Below are positions 1 through 5,934 of a DNA stretch of 5,934 nucleotides, in pieces. Positions within the stretch are counted from its first letter, which is position 1; every line of letters starts with the position of its first letter. Made by a program: the position numbers and the translations under genes. The DNA is from an uncultured Bacteroidales bacterium (GTDB lineage: Bacteria; Bacteroidota; Bacteroidia; Bacteroidales; Bacteroidaceae): the NCBI GenBank assembly GCA_937896105.1, contig CALBKR010000222.1:1-5934 (forward strand), written 5' to 3'. The notes under the pieces were generated by a model that worked only from the letters and a program-made list of their open reading frames with translations, was not told the DNA's origin and searched no databases.

Positions 1-1795
1 CTCGGGCGACGGTATGCAATTGGCCGGCAACATTTTCTCAACAATTTCCGCAACTGTCGGAAATGACATCTGTACCTTCCCCGACTACCCTGCCGACATA
101 CGTGCCCCGCAAGGAGTGCTCACAGGCGTTTCGGGTTTTCAGGTACATATCGGTGCCGACAAAGTATTGACCCCCGGTGACGAATGTGATGTTCTGGTTG
201 CTATGAACCCTGCAGCCTTGAAGACACAGCACAAGCACTGCAAATCAACAGGAGCCATCATCATCGACATCGACTCGTTCACCGAGAAGGACCTTGTAAA
301 GGCCGAGTTCAAGACCGATGACCCCATTGCCGAGCTTGGCATAACCTGCGAGGTTGTGCCCTGTCCCATAACATCACTCTGCCAGGCAACACTTGCCGAC
401 AGCGGTATGGACAACAAGAGCATCCTGCGATGCAAGAATATGCTCGCATTGGGACTCGTATGCTGGATATACGACCGTGACCTCGCGCTTGCCGAGAATA
501 TGCTCCGCGCTAAATTCGCGAAGAAGCCCGAGATAGCCGAAGCCAACATAAAGGTGCTGCGCGCCGGATACGATATGGGACACAACACCCACACATCAAT
601 TTCGCACACATACAGCATTGAGAGCGACCGCGAGAAGAAGAGGGGAGTATATATGGACATCAACGGCAACAAAGCCACTGCCTACGGCCTTATCGCTGCA
701 GCCGAAAAGGCCGGTATGAGACTTTTCCTCGGCTCTTACCCCATCACCCCGGCAACCGACATACTGCACGAACTTGCAAAGCACAAGTCGATGGGAGTGA
801 TAACCATGCAAGCCGAGGACGAGATTGCAGGATGCGCATCGGCTGTCGGAGCGGCATACGCCGGAGCACTTGCCTGCACATCAACATCAGGTCCAGGAAT
901 ATGTCTCAAGAGCGAGGCTATCAACTTGGCGGTCATTACAGAGTTGCCGCTTGTCATCATCGATGTACAGCGTGGCGGCCCATCGACAGGACTCCCGACA
1001 AAGAGCGAGCAGACCGACCTGTTGCAGGCGCTATACGGCCGCAACGGAGAGAGCCCCATCCCTGTTATTGCAGCAACATCGCCCACTGACTGCTTCGATG
1101 CGGCCTACGATGCCTGCAAGATAGCAGTAGAGAGAATGACACCGGTAATACTGCTCACCGACGCATTCATCGCGAACGGCTCGGCAGCATGGAAATTGCC
1201 CGATATAAGCCGGTACCCTGCCATCACACCGCCATACGTGAACGAAGGGATGAAGGATGGATGGAGCCCCTACAAGCGTAATCCCGAGAACGATGTACGC
1301 TACTGGGCTGTCCCCGGAACACCCGGGTTCACACACCGCATCGGCGGCCTTGAGAAGAGCGCCGCAACCGGAGCCATCAGCAACGACCCGGCCAACCACC
1401 ACAGTATGGTTGAGACACGCGCACGCAAAATTGCAAGGATTGCCGACAGCCTGCCACCATTGCAGGTCGAGGGCTGTGAGGATGCCGACCTGCTGATTGT
1501 CGGTTTCGGCGGCACATACGGACACCTCTGCGAGGCGATGCAGCAGATGAACGACAACGGCAAGAAGGTTGCTCTGGCACATTTCCGCTACATCAACCCG
1601 TTGCCAAGCAACACAGCCGAGGTACTGCGCCGATACAAGAAAATAGTTGTTGCAGAGCAGAATATGGGGCAGTTCGCCGGCTACCTGTCGACAAAAATCA
1701 GCGGCATAGAGCTGCACCGTTACAACGAGGTGAAAGGACAGCCGTTCGTGGTTGCCGACCTTGTCAAGGAATTCACTAAAATTATGGAGGGATAA
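1..1795 (+). CDS. korA: 2-oxoglutarate:ferredoxin oxidoreductase, fused gamma-alpha subunit KorA (5' partial)
   Basis: Seen: an open frame from the window edge reads S-G-D-G-M at positions 2-16 and runs to TAA at 1793-1795. The ATG at 14 is therefore the Met of the conserved SGDGM motif, not the start; by family comparison some 15-25 N-terminal residues are missing. Numbering that Met as 1, residues 1 to about 180 form the gamma-type domain (TFPDYPADIRAPQG at 21-34). Residues from about 220 form the alpha pyrimidine-binding domain, with YPITPATDI (242-250), TSTSGPG (289-295) and QRGGPSTGLPTKSEQTDL (319-336). Residues from about 490 form the C-terminal domain, with EQNMGQFAGYL (548-558). Known: the YPITP threonine binds the 2-oxoacid carboxylate in this family, and gamma-alpha fusion is usual in KorA. 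The cytoplasmic enzyme makes or cleaves 2-oxoglutarate using CoA and ferredoxin. It is probably cotranscribed with korB, 3 nt downstream. Use on another 2-oxoacid cannot be excluded, but the KorB sequence favours 2-oxoglutarate. Confidence 0.95.
   Translation, partial: SGDGMQLAGNIFSTISATVGNDICTFPDYPADIRAPQGVLTGVSGFQVHIGADKVLTPGDECDVLVAMNPAALKTQHKHCKSTGAIIIDIDSFTEKDLVKAEFKTDDPIAELGITCEVVPCPITSLCQATLADSGMDNKSILRCKNMLALGLVCWIYDRDLALAENMLRAKFAKKPEIAEANIKVLRAGYDMGHNTHTSISHTYSIESDREKKRGVYMDINGNKATAYGLIAAAEKAGMRLFLGSYPITPATDILHELAKHKSMGVITMQAEDEIAGCASAVGAAYAGALACTSTSGPGICLKSEAINLAVITELPLVIIDVQRGGPSTGLPTKSEQTDLLQALYGRNGESPIPVIAATSPTDCFDAAYDACKIAVERMTPVILLTDAFIANGSAAWKLPDISRYPAITPPYVNEGMKDGWSPYKRNPENDVRYWAVPGTPGFTHRIGGLEKSAATGAISNDPANHHSMVETRARKIARIADSLPPLQVEGCEDADLLIVGFGGTYGHLCEAMQQMNDNGKKVALAHFRYINPLPSNTAEVLRRYKKIVVAEQNMGQFAGYLSTKISGIELHRYNEVKGQPFVVADLVKEFTKIMEG
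1786..1791 (+). promoter_or_regulatory. Possible Shine-Dalgarno for korB
   Basis: GGAGGG lies 7 nt before the korB ATG at 1799, inside the last codons of korA (ATG GAG GGA TAA). Spacing and sequence fit a Shine-Dalgarno site and support the 1799 start. Bacteroidetes rarely depend on such sites, and these bases also encode the korA C-terminus (Met-Glu-Gly), so the match may be coincidental. With only 3 nt between stop and start, translational coupling is an alternative. Confidence 0.35.
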
Positions 1796-1798
1796 GAT

Positions 1799-2803
1799 AT
1801 GAGCGAACATACAGCACAGGATTACAAGTTCGGGCAGCCACGTTGGTGCCCGGGTTGCGGCGACCACTCCTTCTTGGGAGCACTGCACAAGGCAATGAGC
1901 GAACTGGGTGTAGCACCACACGACATTGCGGTCATTTCAGGTATCGGCTGCTCGTCAAGACTGCCCTACTATATGAACACATACGGATTCCACACCATTC
2001 ACGGCCGCTCGGCTGCGATAGCCACTGGAGCAAAGGTTGCAAACCCCAACCTCACAGTGTGGCAGGTATCGGGCGATGGTGACGGCCTCGCTATCGGCGG
2101 AAACCACTTTATCCACGCGGTGCGACGCAATATCGACCTGAATATGATACTGCTCAACAACCGCATATACGGACTCACCAAAGGACAATACTCACCGACC
2201 TCAGTACGTGGATTCGTGAGCAAGTCATCGCCCTACGGCACCGTAGAGGATCCGTTCCGCCCTGCCGAACTTTGCTTCGGTGCACGTGGAAATTTCTTCG
2301 CACGATGCGTGGCTACGGATATGGCAGCCGCAGTAGGCTGCCTAAAGGCCGCCGCACAGCACAAGGGTGCATCGGTTGTCGAGGTCTTGCAAAACTGTGT
2401 CATATTCAATAACGGCACACACGAAAGCGTTTACACAAAAGAGGGACGCAGTAAGAACGCCATCTACCTCGAGCACGGAAAGCCTATGCTCTTCGGCGAG
2501 AACAAGGAGTTCGGACTGATGCAGGAGGGTTTCGGTCTCAAGGTCGTGAAGATTGGCGAGAACGGTGTTACCGAGAAGGATATACTTGTACACGATGCAC
2601 ATTGCAAAGACACTACCCTGCACCTGAAACTGGCATTGATGGAGGGACCCGATTTCCCCGTTGCACTTGGAGTGATACGCGATGTCGAGGCCATCACATA
2701 CAACGATGCCGTACACGCCCAGCTCGAAGAGGTGAAGGCTGCAAAAGGATACCACACCTTCGAAGAACTGCTTGCCACGAACGAGACTTGGGAGATAAAG
2801 TAA
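1799..2803 (+). CDS. korB: 2-oxoglutarate:ferredoxin oxidoreductase beta subunit KorB
   Basis: This is a complete 334-residue protein, the normal length for the thiamine-diphosphate (TPP) beta subunit of 2-oxoacid:ferredoxin oxidoreductases. Seen: WCPGCG (16-21), GIGCSSR (48-54), HGRSAAIATGAK (68-79), GDGDGLAIGGNH (92-103) and NNRIYGLTKGQYSPTS (120-135). Known: GDGD followed by an Asn is the Mg-TPP binding motif, and four cysteines of the beta subunit hold one [4Fe-4S] cluster. Cys17, Cys20, Cys51 and Cys200 have the spacing expected for these ligands. The GIGCSSR...YYMNTYGFHTIHGR stretch and YGLTKGQYSPTS are typical of KorB-type rather than pyruvate-type enzymes, which supports 2-oxoglutarate as substrate. 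The ATG at 1799 is the only sensible start, giving a short N-terminus before WCPGCG. The gene follows korA by 3 nt and is closed by the terminator at 2813-2860. No separate ferredoxin-like or delta subunit lies downstream; one could lie upstream of the window. Confidence 0.96.
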   Translation: MSEHTAQDYKFGQPRWCPGCGDHSFLGALHKAMSELGVAPHDIAVISGIGCSSRLPYYMNTYGFHTIHGRSAAIATGAKVANPNLTVWQVSGDGDGLAIGGNHFIHAVRRNIDLNMILLNNRIYGLTKGQYSPTSVRGFVSKSSPYGTVEDPFRPAELCFGARGNFFARCVATDMAAAVGCLKAAAQHKGASVVEVLQNCVIFNNGTHESVYTKEGRSKNAIYLEHGKPMLFGENKEFGLMQEGFGLKVVKIGENGVTEKDILVHDAHCKDTTLHLKLALMEGPDFPVALGVIRDVEAITYNDAVHAQLEEVKAAKGYHTFEELLATNETWEIK

Positions 2804-2812
2804 CAAATAGGC

Positions 2813-2860
2813 AAATGACGAAAAACGGTCTGCTTTTGCAGACCGTTTTTCGTCATTTTT
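2813..2860 (+). terminator. Strong intrinsic terminator after korB
   Basis: A perfect 21-bp inverted repeat begins 10 nt after the korB stop. Left arm 2813-2833 (begins AAATGACG, ends GGTCTGC), loop TTTT at 2834-2837, right arm 2838-2858 (begins GCAGACC, ends GTCATTT). It runs into a T-tract at 2856-2860. The GC-rich core (CGGTCTGC/GCAGACCG) sits next to the loop, with A/T pairs on either side of GACG/CGTC towards the base. The T-tract is on the + strand side, so it should end korAB transcription. The minus-strand side has only a short T run, so activity in that direction would be weaker. Confidence 0.93.
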
Positions 2861-2874
2861 AACACAAGCAGCCA

Positions 2875-2947
2875 TTTTTTACCGACAAAAAAAGTTTTTT
2901 TCACTTTTATGCACATAAATTTCCAATAAATATTTCACCGACGAAAA
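2875..2947. repeat. ACCGAC motif repeated in AT-rich gap, with A7-G-T7 tract
   Basis: TTTTTTACCGACAAAA at 2875-2890 resembles ATTTCACCGACGAAAA at 2932-2947; ACCGAC recurs at 2881-2886 and 2937-2942, 56 nt apart. An inverted ACCGA (TCGGT) is at 2967-2971 within ATCGGTAAAAA. A symmetrical tract of seven A, one G, seven T lies at 2887-2901. These could be protein-binding sites or bent DNA upstream of the susC-like promoter. In such AT-rich DNA a short match may also be chance. No function is claimed. Confidence 0.3.
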
Positions 2948-2963
2948 TATTTATATATTTTTG
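2933..2963 (+). promoter_or_regulatory. Predicted Bacteroidetes promoter for the susC-like gene
   Basis: TATTTTTG at 2956-2963 matches the Bacteroides -7 consensus TAnnTTTG exactly. TTTC at 2933-2936 is one base away from the -33 element TTTG, with a 19-nt spacer, which is the normal distance. Transcription would begin near 2970, giving a leader of about 110 nt before the ATG at 3081. The start point is inferred. AT-rich DNA makes chance -7 matches fairly easy, but position and spacing both fit. Confidence 0.5.
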
Positions 2964-2971
2964 AAATCGGT
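2937..2971. repeat. Imperfect inverted repeat overlapping the predicted promoter
   Basis: The outer arms are ACCGA (2937-2941) and TCGGT (2967-2971). The inner arms are AAAATAT (2944-2950) and ATATTTT (2955-2961), around the loop TTAT (2951-2954). The arms are interrupted by 2 nt on the left (CG) and 5 nt on the right (TGAAA). The element covers the spacer and the -7 box of the predicted promoter, where a repressor or activator operator would be expected. It could also simply reflect AT-richness, as most of the inner arms is A/T. Confidence 0.35.
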
Positions 2972-2982
2972 AAAAAGGCTCA

Positions 2983-3084
2983 ATGTGGTTTTTCATAACC
3001 TTTTTATGCAAAAAAGACATAATCCATAACTCCGGAGTGGCATTGCCGATGCGATGCGGACTCCTCAAAAAAAACATAATATGA
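2983..3084 (+). other. Possible 33-codon leader ORF overlapping the susC-like start
   Basis: An ATG at 2983 opens a 33-codon frame ending in TGA at 3082-3084. Its stop overlaps the susC-like ATG at 3081 as ATGA, in a different frame. The product starts MWFFITFLCKKD and ends GLLKKNII: a hydrophobic beginning and a basic tail, with no family I recognise. AAGG at 2975-2978 lies 4 nt before the ATG. The ORF lies wholly inside the predicted leader. An open run of this length is not improbable by chance, so coding is unproven. If translated, it would more likely affect downstream translation than make a functional protein. Confidence 0.15.
3034..3064 (+). promoter_or_regulatory. Possible hairpin in the susC-like mRNA leader
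   Basis: GGAGT (3034-3038) can pair with ACTCC (3060-3064), and GCAT (3040-3043) with ATGC (3054-3057), leaving a 10-nt loop. The stem ends 16 nt before the ATG. GGAGT can alternatively pair with ACTCC at 3029-3033 in a linear palindrome (ACTCCGGAGT), though that would leave no loop within one RNA molecule. GATGC is tandemly repeated at 3048-3057. The A-rich stretch 3067-3080 just before the start stays single-stranded, as is usual for efficient Bacteroidetes initiation. The role in expression is inferred. Confidence 0.3.
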
Positions 3085-5934
3085 AACTACTTAAATCTGT
3101 CGGAAGGTCGCTTTTTGCGGCAACATTCCTGGGGATGGCACTAACCTTTACACCAGTCGAAGGTTGGGCCAAGGTTGCAACAATGCAACAGAAAGACGGT
3201 ACCGTCAAAGGAACCGTAGTAGATGAATTCGGCGAACCGATGTTCGGTGCAGTTGCATTTGTTGTCGGCACAACCAATTCATCGCCCGTCGATTTCGACG
3301 GTAACTTTGAAATCCACAATGTGGAGAAGGGAGAAACAATCCGCGTAACACTTATCGGTTATGCCTGTGACGACCAGGTGTGGAATGGCGGCACACTCAA
3401 CTTTGTGATGAAAGAGGAGGCTACAGCACTCGACGAGGTTGTTGTAACCGCTATGGGTATTATGCGTAAGGAGAAGTCACTTACCTACGCGACACAGCTC
3501 GTGAAGGCCGATGAACTTCTCAAGGCACCTGATGCAAACATCGCTAACTCGCTCGAAGGTAAGATTTCGGGTATCACCATCACCCCGAGTGCCGGTGGTG
3601 CCGGTGGTGCATCGAAGATTGTGCTCCGCGGTAACAAATCCATTATGGGTGACAATGCACCGCTTATCGTTGTAGACGGTGTGCCCATCACAAACAGCAT
3701 CCGTGGCCAGGCCGGAGCAACCGATATGACTACAGGAGCAACAACCGAGGGTAGCGACCCGCTCTCAATGATAAACCCCGACGATATCGAGTCTATGAAC
3801 GTGCTCAAGGGCGCAAACGCTGCCGCACTCTACGGTTCACGTGCCGCAAACGGTGTCGTTATGATTACCACAAAGAAGGGTAAAGAGGGCAAGATGGAGG
3901 TAACATTCACATCGAACACCTCATTCGATATGCCTTTGTTGACCCACAAGTTGCAGAACAGCTATGGTGGTTACCGTGCCGCAGGCAACGAGTTTGTTGC
4001 CGACAGCTGGGGCGACAAACTTAGCGGAGAGGGCAAATGGGTTTACAGCTACCAGGCCAACAAGCAGTTCTTCAACGAGAACAACGAGGATGGCACACCC
4101 AATATGTTCAACGCATATCTACGCAACTACGCCATCAATGACATTGCCGACCTCTACCGTACCGGAATAAACACAAACAACTCTATATCGGTATCAGGCG
4201 GTACAGAGAAGATACAGACATACGTATCATACTCAAACTCATATTCACAGGGTATGATGCCTACCAACCGCTACGACCGTAACACATTCGCGTTCCGCCA
4301 GACATACAACCTTTGGGACCGCGTTACATTGAACGTAAGTGCCAACTACAACCAGGCAAAGACAAGGAACCGTGTCGGTGGAGGTACCATCGGTAACCCC
4401 ATCTACCACCTCTACAACACACCGCGCGATGTTGATATGGAGTACTACAAGGAGAACTACAGCGCCAAAGGCCAGTGGCTGTCATCGGGTGACAGCAACG
4501 GTAACGGCGGCCAGCCATATTGGGTTGACGTATCGGGTGACGGTACTGTTATTATGAAGCAGTACGGCAACGTGCTCCTCACAGGCCCTATGCAGCAGTA
4601 CGCTATCCAGAAACCGGCATATAACAACCCTTACTGGTTGCTGAACCAGAATGGCGACGAGAGCATAGAGGATCGCTTCTCTGCAACATTCAGCGGAACA
4701 TTGAAGATTATCGAGGGACTTAACCTTCAGGGACGCGTTTCAATAGACCACACAAAGTACCAAAACGAAGGCCAGACATACGCATCTACCTGGTACGATG
4801 TGGAGATGTACCGCTATGGCCGCTACTGGCTCAACAACAGCCGTACAAATGAGATTTATGTCGACTATATGCTCTCTTATAATAAGGAGTTCGCCAAGGA
4901 TTGGTCGGTATCGGCAACAGCCGGTTATGTAGGCCACACACTGAAGGGCAACAGCAGCAGCACATACATCTCAAACACTACCGATTACGCTGTAAACAGC
5001 GACGGCTATCAATTCACAATCCCAACAGCCATAAACCAGTTCGACCCGAGCAAGGGCGGTAACGGCGTGACATCGAAAGGCAAGAGCAGCAACTGGGACC
5101 AGGCCGCACTTGTAACTGCGCAGATTGGATGGAAGGATGCCATATACATTGACGGTTCATACCGTCACGACTGGTACCGCCCATTCCGCCAGTTCTCATA
5201 CCTTGGAACAAAAGAGAGTTACGGCTATTTCGGTGTAGGTGCGAATGTCATCCTTAGCGACCTTATCAGAATGCCCGAGTGGTTCAATTATGCAAAATAC
5301 CGTTTGAGCTATTCAGAGGTTGGTAACTCAATCCCCAACACTTTGTACAACACAGTATCCAGAAACAACATACAGGGTACAGCGACAATCAACAATAGGA
5401 ACAGTTTTGTTCCCATCCCCGAGAAGACAAAGTCATTCGAGACCGGTCTCGAGATGCAGTTCTTAAATGATTGTCTGACCCTTGACGTCACCTACTATAA
5501 CTCGGCAATGCACAACTCATACCTTGAGATTACCGGTACAAACGGCAAGATACAGCCGGTAAACAGCGGTGTGATACGCAACCAGGGCGTCGAGCTCTCT
5601 GCCGGATACGATTGGGCCATTACAAGCGACCTTCGTTGGAAAACCAATGTAAACTTCTCTTACAACCACAACAGGATTGAAGAGACTTACAAGGACAAGT
5701 TCGGCAACAGCAAGGATATGGCAACAGAGTTCGGCGGTGGCAAGTACAGACTCCTTTACAAGGAGGGCGGTTCTTACGGCGACCTCTACATTACCGACTT
5801 TACACGTTACAAGGAAGATGTATACAAGTACACTGTCGTTGAGAGCGGTGTCGAGAACGGAATTCCATATACAAAGAATGTCGACAAGTACACAACAGGC
5901 GACAACCTGGTTGACGGTTTCTACACCGATGTGG
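3081..5934 (+). CDS. SusC/RagA-family TonB-dependent outer-membrane transporter (3' partial)
   Basis: Seen: 951 codons open to the window edge, with no stop. Residues 1-31 form a signal peptide (MKLLKSVGR, then hydrophobic LFAATFLGMALTF, cleavage around residues 28-33). Residues 40-112 are a carboxypeptidase-regulatory-like domain (GTVKGTVVDEFGEP; DFDGNFEI at 71-78; IGY at 92-94). LDEVVVTAMG (117-126) is the SusC-type linker next to the TonB box. The plug spans about 133-267, with PLIVVDGVPI (194-203) and the family signature LKGANAAALYGSRAANGVV (242-260). The rest is aromatic-rich beta-barrel with alternating strand patterns. Known: SusC proteins import glycans or peptides across the outer membrane with a SusD lipoprotein lid, powered by TonB. 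Family members are usually about 1000-1100 residues, so the last barrel strands are missing here. There is no N-terminal STN domain, so FecR/ECF-sigma signalling through this protein is unlikely. The start at 3081 is chosen for its signal peptide and A-rich upstream region; an in-frame ATG at 3054 would add nine residues. A susD partner is expected downstream. The substrate cannot be told. Confidence 0.97.
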   Translation, partial: MKLLKSVGRSLFAATFLGMALTFTPVEGWAKVATMQQKDGTVKGTVVDEFGEPMFGAVAFVVGTTNSSPVDFDGNFEIHNVEKGETIRVTLIGYACDDQVWNGGTLNFVMKEEATALDEVVVTAMGIMRKEKSLTYATQLVKADELLKAPDANIANSLEGKISGITITPSAGGAGGASKIVLRGNKSIMGDNAPLIVVDGVPITNSIRGQAGATDMTTGATTEGSDPLSMINPDDIESMNVLKGANAAALYGSRAANGVVMITTKKGKEGKMEVTFTSNTSFDMPLLTHKLQNSYGGYRAAGNEFVADSWGDKLSGEGKWVYSYQANKQFFNENNEDGTPNMFNAYLRNYAINDIADLYRTGINTNNSISVSGGTEKIQTYVSYSNSYSQGMMPTNRYDRNTFAFRQTYNLWDRVTLNVSANYNQAKTRNRVGGGTIGNPIYHLYNTPRDVDMEYYKENYSAKGQWLSSGDSNGNGGQPYWVDVSGDGTVIMKQYGNVLLTGPMQQYAIQKPAYNNPYWLLNQNGDESIEDRFSATFSGTLKIIEGLNLQGRVSIDHTKYQNEGQTYASTWYDVEMYRYGRYWLNNSRTNEIYVDYMLSYNKEFAKDWSVSATAGYVGHTLKGNSSSTYISNTTDYAVNSDGYQFTIPTAINQFDPSKGGNGVTSKGKSSNWDQAALVTAQIGWKDAIYIDGSYRHDWYRPFRQFSYLGTKESYGYFGVGANVILSDLIRMPEWFNYAKYRLSYSEVGNSIPNTLYNTVSRNNIQGTATINNRNSFVPIPEKTKSFETGLEMQFLNDCLTLDVTYYNSAMHNSYLEITGTNGKIQPVNSGVIRNQGVELSAGYDWAITSDLRWKTNVNFSYNHNRIEETYKDKFGNSKDMATEFGGGKYRLLYKEGGSYGDLYITDFTRYKEDVYKYTVVESGVENGIPYTKNVDKYTTGDNLVDGFYTDV

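Noticed and set aside
14..16. ATG at 14 as the korA start
   Set aside because: The codons before it read S-G-D-G, and SGDGM is the conserved gamma-domain motif near the true N-terminus, so the frame is open to the window edge and the start lies upstream.
825..1124. Alternative + strand open frame within korA
   Set aside because: It is in a different frame from the motif-bearing KorA frame and encodes a low-complexity Arg/Ser/Pro-rich product, a typical shadow.
1031..1921. 296-residue open frame on the minus strand
   Set aside because: It lies opposite korA and the start of korB, whose conserved motifs prove the + strand coding. The product is Cys/His/Val-rich with no recognisable domain, as expected for the complement of a codon-biased gene.
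2887..2901. A7-G-T7 tract as a second terminator
   Set aside because: A stem of only A-T pairs with almost no loop is too weak, and a strong terminator already lies just upstream. It is more likely an AT-rich spacer or bent DNA.
2342..2916. Two minus-strand open frames reaching into the gap after korB
   Set aside because: Both cover the terminator hairpin and the korB 3' end, have no recognisable domain and no evident promoter on that strand.
4324..4937. Short open frames on both strands inside the transporter gene
   Set aside because: The SusC-like frame is continuous through this region with clear barrel character, so these are shadows.
1..5934. Mobile element, CRISPR array, tRNA or defence system
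   Set aside because: Both strands were read for transposase or integrase motifs, regularly spaced repeats and cloverleaf-like structures; none was found. The short repeats in 2875-2971 are neither regularly spaced nor long enough for a CRISPR array.

Overview
The window looks like chromosomal DNA from a member of the order Bacteroidales (Bacteroides, Prevotella or Muribaculaceae-like; the genus cannot be fixed from the sequence alone). The reasons are a SusC/RagA-type outer-membrane transporter, a Bacteroidetes-style -7 box (TAnnTTTG) in the gap before it, an A-rich start region without a Shine-Dalgarno for that gene, and a fused gamma-alpha KorA. All genes lie on the + strand. Two of the three run off the window edges.

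Region 1 (1-2803) is a two-gene unit encoding a 2-oxoacid:ferredoxin oxidoreductase, most likely the 2-oxoglutarate-type enzyme KorAB. The first gene is cut at its 5' end, and its conserved SGDGM start motif sits on the window edge. The second gene is complete and begins 3 nt after the first stop. Together they would interconvert 2-oxoglutarate plus CoA and succinyl-CoA plus CO2 with ferredoxin as electron carrier. KorA supplies the substrate/CoA-side domains; KorB supplies the thiamine diphosphate site and a [4Fe-4S] cluster.

Region 2 (2804-3080, 277 nt) is AT-rich and non-coding or regulatory. It holds a perfect 21-bp stem intrinsic terminator that closes the kor unit. Next come A/T tracts with a repeated ACCGAC motif, then a likely promoter for the next gene embedded in an imperfect inverted repeat. 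A leader of about 110 nt follows, with a possible hairpin and a 33-codon open frame whose stop overlaps the next start as ATGA.

Region 3 (3081 to the window end) is the first 951 codons of a SusC/RagA-family TonB-dependent transporter. It has a signal peptide, a carboxypeptidase-regulatory-like domain, a plug and most of a beta-barrel. The last barrel strands, and presumably a susD partner gene, lie beyond the window. It is an independent transcription unit from korAB, separated by the terminator.

No tRNA, rRNA, CRISPR, insertion sequence or integrase was seen. Both genic regions look ordinary for this lineage. The only parts worth a second look are the structured elements in the 277-nt gap, and those are suggestive rather than proven.
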